Assembly (NCBI RefSeq): GCF_010450875.1
Contig: NZ_CP048422.1
Location: 248,001-312,000, forward strand
Source of the DNA: Sphingomonas insulae
Lineage (GTDB): Bacteria > Pseudomonadota > Alphaproteobacteria > Sphingomonadales > Sphingomonadaceae
Direction of reading: 5' to 3'
Length of the DNA stretch: 64,000 nt
Part shown: in pieces, positions 45,901 to 53,699 of the stretch
How positions within the stretch are numbered: the first letter of the stretch is position 1
Layout of the letters: each line of letters starts with the position of its first letter
Program-made: the position numbers and the translations under genes
The notes under the pieces: generated by a model
The model's input: the letters and a program-made list of their open reading frames with translations, nothing else
The model's database searches: none
What the model was told of the DNA's origin: nothing

Positions 45901-46152
45901 CGGTTGCGGCCGATCCTGATGACCAGCTTCGCGTTCATCCTGGGTGCGGTGCCGCTGCTGATCGCCAAGGGCGCCGGCGCGGAACTGCGGCAGGCGCTCG
46001 GTACCGCCGTATTCTTCGGCATGATCGGCGTCACCGGTTTCGGCCTGCTGTTCACGCCCACCTTCTACGTCGTCTGCCGCGCGCTGGGTGATCGCCTCGC
46101 CCGCCGTCGCCGGACTGCCCCCGCAGCGCCCCACGCGCTGCCGGCGGAATAA
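42973..46152 (+). CDS. RND multidrug efflux pump (HAE1 family, MexB/AcrB type)
   Basis: Proton-driven inner-membrane pump of 1059 residues with twelve helices and two large periplasmic loops. It opens FSRFFITRPIFAAVIAVII. Helix 4 has GIVVDDAIVVVENVERNL with the two Asp residues of the proton relay, and later the pump has GLVVLIALAAKNAILVVEFA with the conserved Lys. PYPDIVPP-like and GASAETV segments lie in the porter domain. Together with the adaptor and outer-membrane factor it makes a complete tripartite system. Substrates cannot be predicted. Confidence 0.95.
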   Translation: MRFSRFFITRPIFAAVIAVIITIVGAIAYWGLPVSQYPDIVPPTVTVTATYPGASAETVAETVAAPIEQEINGVDNMLYQSSQSTGDGTVTITVTFRLGTDLDAAQVLVQNRVAVAVPRLPQEVQRLGVVTRKTSPDFLMVVNLVSPDHSLDRGYISNYALTQVRDRLARIEGVGDVRLFGARDYAMRVWIDPGRAAALNLTAGDIVSALRAQNVQVAAGTLGQPPYANGSAFQLNVETQGRLVDPAQFGQVVIRTDADGRQVRVADVARVELGAADYASNTYLSGEPTVIAAVFQRPGSNALAAAEAVSAEMRTMAKSFPKGLEYRVIYNPTEFIAQSIDAVKHTLVEAMILVVLVILVFLQKWRAAIIPIVAIPVSLIGTFAVLAALGYSLNNLSLFGLVLAIGIVVDDAIVVVENVERNLERGLSPLEAARTSMDEVSGALVAIVLVLCAVFVPTLFLTGLSGAFYQQFAVTISTATIISLLLSLTLSPALAAMLLKAHDHTHDGNRLTRIVRRAGDAFNRGFERMSMRYASLTAALVARPRRMMTVYVGLIAATAALFWATPSGFIPAQDQGYFLTVVQLPSGASVERTDAVVQKVARRILPLAGVKGAVMLAGFDGPSQTLAPNAAAAYIPLKSFEDREALGVTLAGIMDEARKATADIDEARILVIPPPLIQGIGSAGGYRLIVQDKNGGSYQKLGEETGKLIAKANQTEGLAQVFTFFDSATPRIFADIDRAKADMLGVPPERVFEALQVYLGSAFVNDFNLLGRTYRVTAQADAPFRATTADIANLKTRSNSGAMVPIGSVSTFRDKTGPYRVTRYNLFPAVEVDGDTAPGYSSGRSLVTMEKVAAETLPAGYGTEWTGIAFQQKAAGSTAAIVFALAVVFVFLVLAAQYESLVLPLSIILIVPMCLLAAMIGVNLRGMDNNVLTQIGLVVLIALAAKNAILVVEFAKQAEEQDGLSPVEAAVRAAQDRLRPILMTSFAFILGAVPLLIAKGAGAELRQALGTAVFFGMIGVTGFGLLFTPTFYVVCRALGDRLARRRRTAPAAPHALPAE

Positions 46153-46163
46153 GGAAACCCGCT

Positions 46164-47558
46164 ATGCGTGCCATCCTCGCCACCATCTCCTCGCTTGCGC
46201 TGGCGGCCTGCGCCACCGGACCCGATTATGTCGCTCCACAAGCGCCGTCGGCCGCCGCCGGCCCATTCCTGTCGACCAGCGTGGCGGTCGATCCCACCGC
46301 ACCGGCAAGCCAGCGCTGGTGGCAGCTCTACAAGGACCCGGTCCTCGATGGACTGGTCGCCGATGCGCTGGCGGCAAACACCGACGTCCGGGTCGCCGCT
46401 GCCCGGCTGTCCCGTGCCCGCGCGTCGCTGCGCGAGGTGCGCGGCGACCGGCAACCGCAGGGCAACGTCGGTGCCAGTGCCAATTACGGCCGCGTCGCCG
46501 CGATCCAGACCGTTCCCGGCGTGGACCGCGAAGGCTGGCGCATCGATGGTGGCCTGAACGTCTCGTACGAGGTCGACCTGTTCGGCCGGATCAGCCGCAA
46601 TGTCGAGGCGGCACGCGGCGACGTCGGCGCCGCGCAGGCGGACCTGGACGCCGTCCGCGTCTCGATCGCCGCGGAAACCGCCCGTGCCTATGCCGACGCC
46701 GCCTCGGCGGCCGAACGGCTGGCGGTGGCCGAACGCATCGTCGCGTTGATCGACCGGTCGCTCGGCGTCACCGCGAACCGCGCGAAAGTCGGGCTGACCA
46801 CCGGCCTCGACACCGCCCGCATCGCGGCGCTGCGCGATCAACGCCGCGCCGACATCCCGGCGATCCTCGCACAGCGACAGGCGGCGTTGTTTCGCCTCGC
46901 CACGCTGACCGGCCGCCCCCCTGCCGCATTGCCCGCTATCGCCGCGGCCCGCACCACGACGCTGCGGCTGGATCGCCCGATCCCGATCGGCGACGGGGCC
47001 GCGCTGCTCGCCCGCCGTCCGGACGTGCGCGCCGCCGAACGCCGGCTCGCGGCGGCCACCGCACGCATCGGCGTCGCCACCGCGGACCTTTATCCGAGGA
47101 TCAGCCTGGGCGGATCGATCGGCCAGACCAGCACCGGCCTCGGCGACCTGTTCGGCGGCGGTCCGCTGCGCTGGCTGCTCGGTCCGCTCATCAGCTGGAA
47201 CGTCAACCCGACCAAGGCCCGCGCCCGTATCGCCGGCGCGGAGGCGGACACGCAGGCCGCGCTCGCGACCTTCGATGGCACCGTGTTGCAGGCGCTGGAA
47301 GAGAGCGAAACCGCCCTGTCCGCCTACGCCAACGCGCTCCAGCGCCGCACCGCACTGCAATCGGCCCGCGACCAGGCCGCCGCCGCCGCGCGGATCACCC
47401 GCGCTCAGCAACGCGAGGGCCAGATCGACAGCCTCGTCGCGCTCGATGCCGAACGTACCCTGGCCGATACGGAGGCGACACTGGCGCTGGCCGACGCACA
47501 GATCGCCAGCGCGCAAGTCGATCTGTTCCGCGCGCTGGGCGGCGGCTGGGCCAGCTGA
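46164..47558 (+). CDS. Outer-membrane efflux lipoprotein (NodT/OprM type)
   Basis: TolC-family channel of 464 residues. The signal peptide ends in lipobox LAAC (SSLALAACATGPDY), so it is lipid-anchored. The two OEP repeats show WWQLYKDPVLDGLVADALAA and the internal repeat RRPDVRAAERRLAAATARI, followed by LYPRISLGGSIG. It starts 11 nt after the pump stop and completes the efflux operon. Confidence 0.93.
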   Translation: MRAILATISSLALAACATGPDYVAPQAPSAAAGPFLSTSVAVDPTAPASQRWWQLYKDPVLDGLVADALAANTDVRVAAARLSRARASLREVRGDRQPQGNVGASANYGRVAAIQTVPGVDREGWRIDGGLNVSYEVDLFGRISRNVEAARGDVGAAQADLDAVRVSIAAETARAYADAASAAERLAVAERIVALIDRSLGVTANRAKVGLTTGLDTARIAALRDQRRADIPAILAQRQAALFRLATLTGRPPAALPAIAAARTTTLRLDRPIPIGDGAALLARRPDVRAAERRLAAATARIGVATADLYPRISLGGSIGQTSTGLGDLFGGGPLRWLLGPLISWNVNPTKARARIAGAEADTQAALATFDGTVLQALEESETALSAYANALQRRTALQSARDQAAAAARITRAQQREGQIDSLVALDAERTLADTEATLALADAQIASAQVDLFRALGGGWAS

Positions 47559-47924
47559 CGAACCGGGCCCTGCGACGGATCGGGCGCGCGACCGGCACGG
47601 GCCGGTGCGCCCATGCCCGTTCCGGGACGCCCATGCGGCTCACCATATGCCCCCATCCCGTCGTGATCGTGTCGCACGGTGCCGGCTTTGCTTCGCTCCC
47701 GTGCTTCGATCCGGAAGCAGCACGGAATCGACCCGGGCGGCTCCCGGATTGCGCGTCGATTGCGGCTTGGCCGTCTGTTTCCGTCACGCCTGGGCGGCGC
47801 GCGCTTTTCGCGGAGGCGTGGGGATCGCGCCGAACGGTTTGCAGCACCGTCGTGGCAAAACCGGTCTGGTGCGCGTGGCGCGGCCATGCCACACCCGATG
47901 GCGTACTAATACAAGGGGTTATGA
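47559..47924. other. Intergenic region with possible terminator and promoter
   Basis: No gene is seen. At 47582-47612 an imperfect GC-rich hairpin (GGGCGC...ACCGGC-ACG-GGCCGGTGCGCCC, with a 3-nt bulge) could end the efflux operon, though there is no T-run. The final 60 bases, ending ACTAATACAAGGGGTT, probably hold the promoter and ribosome-binding site of the peptidase. Confidence 0.4.
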
Positions 47925-50345
47925 ATGCGCGCCGGTGCCTGTTTGATCGCTCTCCTCCTCGCCACCACCGCCACGGCGCAGACGCCCGGCACCGCCTATC
48001 ATCGCGCGCCCGATGCCATTGCCAAGGCGCTGGAAACGCCGCCGACGCCCGGTGTCGCGGTCAGCCCCGATCACCGCACGCTAGCCATTCTGGGGCGCGA
48101 GAACCTGCCGTCGATCGCCAATCTGTCAAAGCCGATCCTGCGGCTGGCCGGCTATCGCATCGATCCCGCGACCAACGGCCAGGCGGAAGTGCGGGTGCAA
48201 TGGCTGAATGCGCTGAGCTTCAAGGATGTGGCGACCGGCAAGACGGTCGCGGTCCAGCTGCCTGCCGGCCTGCGCTTCGCCGCACCCGATTGGGCACCCG
48301 ACGGCAGCCGCCTCGCCTTCTATGCGCAGGAGCCGACCGGCCTGTCGCTGTGGGTCGCCGAGCGCGACGGCAGCGCCCGGAAGATCGCCGGGGGGCTGAA
48401 CGGTACGTTCGGCACGCCGTTCGAATGGATGCCGGACAGCAAGGGTTTGATCGTCTATACCGTCCCGGCCAACCGCGGCACGGCGCCGACGGCCGACATC
48501 ACGCCGACCGGTCCGGTGGTGCAGGAAAGTGCGGGCCGCACTTCGGCTGCGCGCACGTACGAGGATCTGCTCGGCGATACGCATGACGAGGCGCTGTTCG
48601 ATCATTATTTCACCGGCCAGCTGATGCGGATCGACCTGGCCGGCACCGCCCGGGCGATCGGCGCACCGGGGCTGATCGCCGGCTTCAGCGTCTCGCCCGA
48701 TGGACGTTACCTGCTGACCGAACGGCTGAAGCGCCCGTATTCGTACCTGCTGCCCGCCAGCTATTTCCCGACCGAGATCGCAGTGGCGACGATCGATGGC
48801 CAGCCGGTGAAGACGCTGGTCGATCGCCCTCTCGCCGACGACCTGCCGGTCGACTTCGACGCCACCGTGAAGGGCCCGCGAGAGGCCCAGTGGCGATCGG
48901 ACGCGCCCGCCACGCTGGTCTGGGCCGAGGCGCTGGACGGCGGCAATCCGCGTGCGAAGATCGCCTTCCACGACAAGGTGATGATGCAGGCCGCACCGTT
49001 CGACGCCGCGCCGGTCGAACTGGCGATGACCCCCGCCCGCTATGCGACGACGATGTGGGGCGACGATGGCTTCGCTTTGGTCGTCGACCGGGAATGGCGC
49101 AGCCGGACGGAACATCGCCTCGCCGTCGCACCGTCGCGCCCCGGTCAGGCCCGCACGGTGCTGACCCGCAATTATCAGGATCAATATGGCGATCCCGGGC
49201 GTCCGATGCTGGACGGAAATGCCGCCGGCAAGCCGGTGATGCGGTTCACGCCCGCTCACGACGCGGTCTACGTCGCCGGCGAGGGCGCGACCAAGGCGGG
49301 GGCGTTCCCGTTCCTCGCCACGATGCCGTTGGCGGGCGGCGAACAGACGCGGTTGTGGACCGCCAAAGCGCCCTATTACGAGACGGTCGTCGCCATGCTG
49401 GACGACAAGGCGCAGCGTATCCTGACGCGCCGGGAAAGCGCGAAGCTTGCCCCCAATTACGTGATCCGCAGCGTGAAGGGCGGCAGCGCGAAGCCCGTGA
49501 CCGCCTTCGCCGATCCCGCGCCCGTGTTCGCCGGCGTCACCCAGCGCACGATCACCTACACCCGTGCCGATGGCGTGCCGCTGTCCGCCTCGCTCTACAC
49601 GCCCGCCGGTTACGATGCGAAGCGCGACGGCCCGCTGCCGACCCTGCTCTGGGCGTATCCGGCGGAATTCACCGATGCGAAGGTCGCGGGCCAGACCGTC
49701 GACCAGGGCAACCGCTTCGTCCGTCCGCGCGGGATCAGCCACCTGTTCCTGCTGACGCAGGGCTATGCGATCCTCGATAATCCGGCCATGCCGATCATCG
49801 GCGAAGGCGGCGCGGAGGCGAACGACAACTACATCAAGCAACTCCAACAAGATGCCCACGCTGCCGTCGATGCGGTGGTGAAGCTCGGCGTGGGCGACCG
49901 GACCCGCATGGCGGTCGGCGGCCACAGCTACGGTGCGTTTATGACCGCCAACCTGCTCGCCCATACCGACCTGTTCCGTGCCGGCATCGCCCGTTCAGGC
50001 GCGTACAATCGGACGCTGACGCCGTTCGGGTTCCAGGCGGAACAGCGCACCTATTGGCAGGCGACGCCGACCTATACCGAAATGAGCCCCTTCACCTATG
50101 CCGACCGGATCAAGGCGCCGATCCTGCTCATCCATGGCGGCGCGGACGACAACAGCGGTACCTTCCCGATCCAGTCCGAGCGCATGTACGCCGCGTTGAA
50201 GGGCAATGGCGCCACCGTGCGCTACGTCGTGTTGCCCAACGAGCCGCACGGCTACCGCGCGCTCGAATCAACCGAGGAAACGCTCTGGCAGATGACCGAT
50301 TGGCTCGACCGCTACGTCAAGCCGAAGGCGCCCGCCGCGAAGTGA
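47925..50345 (+). CDS. Secreted S9-family (prolyl oligopeptidase-like) serine peptidase
   Basis: Exported peptidase of 806 residues with a Sec signal (ACLIALLLATTATAQ). A beta-propeller-like N-terminal half (FAAPDWAPDGSRLAFY, FSVSPDGRYLLTE) precedes the alpha/beta-hydrolase catalytic domain. The nucleophile is in MAVGGHSYGAFMTANLLAH, the acid around LIHGGADDNSGT and the His in LPNEPHGYRA. Relatives are annotated glutamyl endopeptidase or acylaminoacyl peptidase. It follows the efflux operon after 366 bp and probably has its own promoter. A role in periplasmic peptide degradation is likely. Confidence 0.9.
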   Translation: MRAGACLIALLLATTATAQTPGTAYHRAPDAIAKALETPPTPGVAVSPDHRTLAILGRENLPSIANLSKPILRLAGYRIDPATNGQAEVRVQWLNALSFKDVATGKTVAVQLPAGLRFAAPDWAPDGSRLAFYAQEPTGLSLWVAERDGSARKIAGGLNGTFGTPFEWMPDSKGLIVYTVPANRGTAPTADITPTGPVVQESAGRTSAARTYEDLLGDTHDEALFDHYFTGQLMRIDLAGTARAIGAPGLIAGFSVSPDGRYLLTERLKRPYSYLLPASYFPTEIAVATIDGQPVKTLVDRPLADDLPVDFDATVKGPREAQWRSDAPATLVWAEALDGGNPRAKIAFHDKVMMQAAPFDAAPVELAMTPARYATTMWGDDGFALVVDREWRSRTEHRLAVAPSRPGQARTVLTRNYQDQYGDPGRPMLDGNAAGKPVMRFTPAHDAVYVAGEGATKAGAFPFLATMPLAGGEQTRLWTAKAPYYETVVAMLDDKAQRILTRRESAKLAPNYVIRSVKGGSAKPVTAFADPAPVFAGVTQRTITYTRADGVPLSASLYTPAGYDAKRDGPLPTLLWAYPAEFTDAKVAGQTVDQGNRFVRPRGISHLFLLTQGYAILDNPAMPIIGEGGAEANDNYIKQLQQDAHAAVDAVVKLGVGDRTRMAVGGHSYGAFMTANLLAHTDLFRAGIARSGAYNRTLTPFGFQAEQRTYWQATPTYTEMSPFTYADRIKAPILLIHGGADDNSGTFPIQSERMYAALKGNGATVRYVVLPNEPHGYRALESTEETLWQMTDWLDRYVKPKAPAAK

Positions 50346-50358
50346 CCGTGCGCTCCCG

Positions 50359-50739
50359 CTACCGCCGCCTCGCGCTGGGCCGCGGGAGCAACCGGTCCAG
50401 CGCATCGGCATTGTCCCGGCCCCAGCCGTAGAGCAGCTCGACCGGCTCGACGAACCGCCGGCCGAGTTCGGTCAGCCGATATTCGACCATCGGCGGGATG
50501 GTGCTGTGGACATGGCGGGTGAGCAAACCGCTCGCCTCCATGTCGCGCAGCGTCTGGGTCAGCATCTTCTTCGATATGCCGGGCAGGCTGCGCTGGAGCG
50601 CCCCCGTCCGGGCGGTGCTGTCGTGGCGGGCGTGCAGCGTGTGCAGCAGCATGCTGGTCCATTTGGTCGCGAACAGCTCCAGCACGCGTCTCGGCGCGCA
50701 ATCCTCCCGCCATTCCTCGTCCGGGGTGCCGGGTTGCAT
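50359..50739 (-). CDS. HxlR-family transcriptional regulator
   Basis: A winged-helix regulator of 126 residues with the HxlR core VLELFATKWTSMLLHTLHAR, LPGISKKMLTQTLRDMEASG and EYRLTELGRRFVEPVELLY. A Cys near the N-terminus (WREDCAPRR) is where redox- or aldehyde-sensing members carry theirs. It is divergent from the PRISE-type reductase (93-bp gap) and probably controls it. Confidence 0.9.
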   Translation of the reverse strand: MQPGTPDEEWREDCAPRRVLELFATKWTSMLLHTLHARHDSTARTGALQRSLPGISKKMLTQTLRDMEASGLLTRHVHSTIPPMVEYRLTELGRRFVEPVELLYGWGRDNADALDRLLPRPSARRR

Positions 50740-50832
50740 GTGGTTACCTCTTGGTGCCTGGGGGCGTGAACGGTGCCGTCTAGAAGTGACGGGCGGCGAT
50801 GCCTAGCTCTGCCGAAAGATCAGGAGCAAGAC

Positions 50833-51894
50833 ATGACGAAGACGGCATTGGTAGTGGGCGCGAGCGGCATCGTCGGCAGCGCGACGGCGGCGCTGCTGGT
50901 CGAGCGGGGCTGGACCGTCCATGGGCTGGCGCGCCGGCCCACCAGCCAGACGGGCGTGCTGCCGGTCGCCGCCGACCTTCAGGATGCGACCGCGACGGCG
51001 GCGGCGCTCGCCAGCGTGAACCCGGATGCGGTGTTCGTCACCACCTGGGCGCGGCAGGACAGCGAGGCGGAGAACATCCGCGTCAACGGCATGATGGTCC
51101 GCAACCTGCTCGACGGACTGCCGAAGCCCACTGGCCCGCGCCACGTCGCGCTGGTCACCGGCCTCAAACACTATCTCGGCCCGTTCGAGGCCTATGGCAA
51201 AGGCACCCTCCCCCAGACGCCGTTCCGCGAAGACCAGCCGCGCCTCGATGTCGACAATTTCTATTACGCGCAGGAGGATCAGCTGTTCGCCGCCGCCGCG
51301 CGCGACGGCTTCACCTGGAGCGTGCACCGGCCGCACACGGTGATCGGCCTCGCGGTCGGCAACGCGATGAACATGGGCACCACCCTTGCCGTCTATGCCA
51401 CAATGTGTCGCGAAACCGGGCGGCCCTTCGCCTTCCCCGGATCCGCGATGCAATGGTCGGGCCTCACCGACATGACGGACGCCGGGCAATTGGCTCGCCA
51501 CCTGCTATGGGCGAGCGAAACCGGGGCGGCACATGACGAGGCGTTCAACGTCGTCAACGGCGACGTCTTTCGCTGGCAATGGATGTGGGGCCGCATAGCG
51601 TCGTGGTTCGGCATCGAGGCGGCTCCGTTCGATGGCACGATGCGCCCGCTCGAACGGCAGATGGCCGAAGACGCCGACCTGTGGCGACAGATCGCGCAGC
51701 GCCACGGGCTGGCAGAGCCCGATCTCGCCCGCCTCGCCTCGCCCTGGCACACCGATGCCGATCTCGGACGGCCGATCGAGGTGGTGACCGACATGGGCAA
51801 GAGCCGCCGGCTCGGCTTCCTCGACTATCAGCCGACCGATCTGGCGTTCTTCACGCTCTTCGAACGGCTCCGGGCCGATCGGCTGATCCCCTGA
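50833..51894 (+). CDS. PRISE-type short-chain reductase (progesterone 5-beta-reductase/iridoid synthase-like)
   Basis: NADPH-dependent reductase of 353 residues from ATG 50833 (AGGAGC upstream). The cofactor motif is LVVGASGIVGSATA, and the family signature with its catalytic Tyr is VDNFYYAQEDQLF. HVALVTGLKHYLGPFEAYGK holds the active-site Lys region. Members reduce the C=C bond of activated enones. The divergent HxlR gene, which in other bacteria responds to quinones or electrophiles, fits a detoxifying enone reductase. Confidence 0.88.
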   Translation: MTKTALVVGASGIVGSATAALLVERGWTVHGLARRPTSQTGVLPVAADLQDATATAAALASVNPDAVFVTTWARQDSEAENIRVNGMMVRNLLDGLPKPTGPRHVALVTGLKHYLGPFEAYGKGTLPQTPFREDQPRLDVDNFYYAQEDQLFAAAARDGFTWSVHRPHTVIGLAVGNAMNMGTTLAVYATMCRETGRPFAFPGSAMQWSGLTDMTDAGQLARHLLWASETGAAHDEAFNVVNGDVFRWQWMWGRIASWFGIEAAPFDGTMRPLERQMAEDADLWRQIAQRHGLAEPDLARLASPWHTDADLGRPIEVVTDMGKSRRLGFLDYQPTDLAFFTLFERLRADRLIP

Positions 51895-51935
51895 TGCCTG
51901 CCTGATTCAGCGCGTCCCCGTCTGTGAAGCAGCGC

Positions 51936-52811
51936 TTATGCCTTGCGCGCCGCCGCCACCTCGCGCTCGGCCTGGACGAAGCCATAGGCGGGGACGATTT
52001 CACCGGCGCGATCGGTGATCTGCGACCAATGTGCCGATACCTGCTCGCCCGCATCGGTCCCGACACCGATGTAATGTCCGGTGGTCAGCGTGACGTTCGC
52101 CGTCGCGACGTTGCCGGCGCCCGCGCAGACGATCGTGCGCGTCGGCGCATCGTCTGCGACCAGCCTGAGCAGCGCCGGGGATACGCGGTCGGGCGCGAGC
52201 ATGGTCAGGCTCTCCTCGTCGAGCACCCCTTCCGTCATCTGCGTCGCTGCGGTGGGGGCGAGGCAGTTGACGCGGATGCCGTATTTCTCGCCCTCGATGC
52301 CCAGCGTCTGCATCAATCCGACCAGCGCCATCTTGGCCGCGCCGTAATTGGCCTGGCCGAAATTGCCATAGAGTCCGGACGACGACGTGGTCATCACGAT
52401 CCTGCCATACGCCTGACCGCGCATCGGCTCCCATACCGCCTTGGTACAGATCGCAGCGCCGATCAGATGGACGTCCACCACATTGCGGAAATCGGCGATC
52501 GTCATCTTGGCGAAGCTCTTGTCGCGCAGGATGCCGGCGTTGTTGATGAGGATATCGATCCGTCCCCAGTCGCGCAGGATCGCCGCCACCATCTCCCCGA
52601 CGGCATCCTCGTCGGTTACTGACGCGGCAAAGACGCTCGCCATGCCGCCACGATCGACGATCTCCCGTGCGACGCGCCCTGCGGCGTCTGCCGACACATC
52701 GTTTACCAGCACCCTTGCGCCCTTGCCGGCCAGATAGAGCGCATGCGTGCGACCCAGCCCGCCGCCCGCCCCGGTGATGATCGCCGTCCGTCCCTCTAGC
52801 ACCACAGTCAC
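51936..52811 (-). CDS. Short-chain dehydrogenase/reductase (3-hydroxyacyl-CoA dehydrogenase-like)
   Basis: An SDR of 291 residues. The NAD(P) motif is IITGAGGGLGRTHALYLA, followed by INNAGILRDKSFAKM, catalytic Ser (TTSSSGLYGN) and YGAAKMALVG with Tyr and Lys. The GGGLGRTHA and LRDKSF variants are typical of hydroxyacyl-CoA dehydrogenases of the MFE-2/FabG-like group. It starts at GTG 52811. The GGAG before it is part of a long hairpin, so translation may be conditional. It lies downstream of the TetR gene on the same strand and probably oxidises a CoA-bound intermediate made by the ligase at 56729. Confidence 0.88.
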   Translation of the reverse strand: MTVVLEGRTAIITGAGGGLGRTHALYLAGKGARVLVNDVSADAAGRVAREIVDRGGMASVFAASVTDEDAVGEMVAAILRDWGRIDILINNAGILRDKSFAKMTIADFRNVVDVHLIGAAICTKAVWEPMRGQAYGRIVMTTSSSGLYGNFGQANYGAAKMALVGLMQTLGIEGEKYGIRVNCLAPTAATQMTEGVLDEESLTMLAPDRVSPALLRLVADDAPTRTIVCAGAGNVATANVTLTTGHYIGVGTDAGEQVSAHWSQITDRAGEIVPAYGFVQAEREVAAARKA

Positions 52812-52812
52812 T

Positions 52813-52856
52813 CTCCGATTATCATTCGCTCTCTTGATAGCGAATGATAATCGGAG
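52813..52856. promoter_or_regulatory. Perfect 18-bp-arm hairpin covering the SDR ribosome-binding site
   Basis: CTCCGATTATCATTCGCT (52813-52830) and its exact reverse complement (52839-52856) flank an 8-nt loop, between the TetR stop and the SDR start. In the minus-strand transcript the arm nearest the gene ends in CGGAG. That is the only Shine-Dalgarno-like sequence before the GTG at 52811, so it is paired when the hairpin forms. It could be a terminator, translational switch, RNA-processing site or an operator. Confidence 0.7.
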
Positions 52857-52883
52857 CGCAATACCGGCCGATGCGCCGGCGCG

Positions 52884-53591
52884 CTACGAACAGATCGAGC
52901 GGAAGCCCGCCGCCATGAAGGTCGCCATGACCTCTTTCACCGCCGCGAAGTCGTCGGAATGGCACAGCCCGCCGGACAGCTTGTCGATCCGCCCGGTCCG
53001 CGCCAGCGTCAGCATCAGGGCGCCGGTCACGAAATGATACCCCCAGAATATCCGATCCTCCGGACATTCGGGCATCGCTTTCTTCAGCAGCGCGATCAGG
53101 CGCAGCACGACCGGATCGAAATGCTCGTCCATCAGGTCTGCGCCCCATTCTGGCGTATTGGCCACCTGGGCACCGAGCTTGGCGTAATTCTTCCAGCCCT
53201 CGCCCCCCTCGATATAGGTATCGAGGTCGGTATCGAGGAACGCGCGCAGCGCCCCCTCGACGGTCGGCGCGTCGCCGACCGCCGACTCGTAATCGTCGAG
53301 CGCCTTCATCCGGCGTTCGCTGGTCACCCCGGCACGCCGCGAAAACACGGCGTCGAACAGCGCCTTCTTGTCCGTGAAATAGTAATTGAGCAGCGTGTGG
53401 TGGACACCGACCTGCTTCGCCACGTCCTTCAGCGTGACGCCGTGCAGCCCGTGTTTCGAGAACAGCTCTTCGGCCGCGTCGAAAATCTGTTCCATCGTCT
53501 CGGCCCGCTGGTCGGCCTTGCGCGAACGGCGGGCGGGTTTCTGGGTCTGCGTCACGCCCCCGTCACTCCGGCCTTCCGCATGCAGCGTCAA
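52884..53591 (-). CDS. TetR-family transcriptional regulator
   Basis: A 235-residue repressor with the TetR HTH (ETMEQIFDAAEELFSKHGLH, TLKDVAKQVGVHHTLLNYYF) and a C-terminal ligand-binding helix bundle (EDRIFWGYHFVTGALMLTLAR). The frame opens at TTG 53591; GTG 53555, with GGAG upstream, may be the true start. It is divergent from the MFS/esterase operon. The 29-bp element in the gap recurs before the TonB receptor, so it likely controls the whole SDR/MFS/esterase/ligase/receptor set. The ligand is unknown. Confidence 0.9.
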   Translation of the reverse strand: MTLHAEGRSDGGVTQTQKPARRSRKADQRAETMEQIFDAAEELFSKHGLHGVTLKDVAKQVGVHHTLLNYYFTDKKALFDAVFSRRAGVTSERRMKALDDYESAVGDAPTVEGALRAFLDTDLDTYIEGGEGWKNYAKLGAQVANTPEWGADLMDEHFDPVVLRLIALLKKAMPECPEDRIFWGYHFVTGALMLTLARTGRIDKLSGGLCHSDDFAAVKEVMATFMAAGFRSICS

Positions 53592-53609
53592 GCCAAACCG
53601 GCCACATCT

Positions 53610-53638
53610 ATATATTAACGCGCAAGTGAGTGTGCATT
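53610..53638. promoter_or_regulatory. Shared 29-bp promoter/operator element, copy 1 (TetR/MFS)
   Basis: On the minus strand this reads AATGCACACTCACTTGCG-CGTTAATATAT, in the gap between the divergent TetR and MFS genes. The copy at 60646-60674 has 22 of 29 positions identical in the same orientation, including GCACnCTCACT and AATATAT. The AT-rich end looks like a -10 region for TetR transcription; CTCACT is probably the regulator contact. Confidence 0.65.
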
Positions 53639-53699
53639 GACAGGTCCCACCGACTCGCTCATCCTCTTCTCACAAACCACGACACAGTGGGAGAGGTTG

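Noticed and set aside
42838..46134. A 1098-codon open frame antisense to the RND pump
   Set aside because: It mirrors the pump gene codon by codon, has the biased Arg/His/Asp/Gln composition of antisense frames, and the sense strand encodes an unmistakable pump.
48126..49964. A 612-codon open frame antisense to the S9 peptidase
   Set aside because: Composition typical of a GC-rich antisense frame; the sense frame has signal peptide and catalytic motifs.
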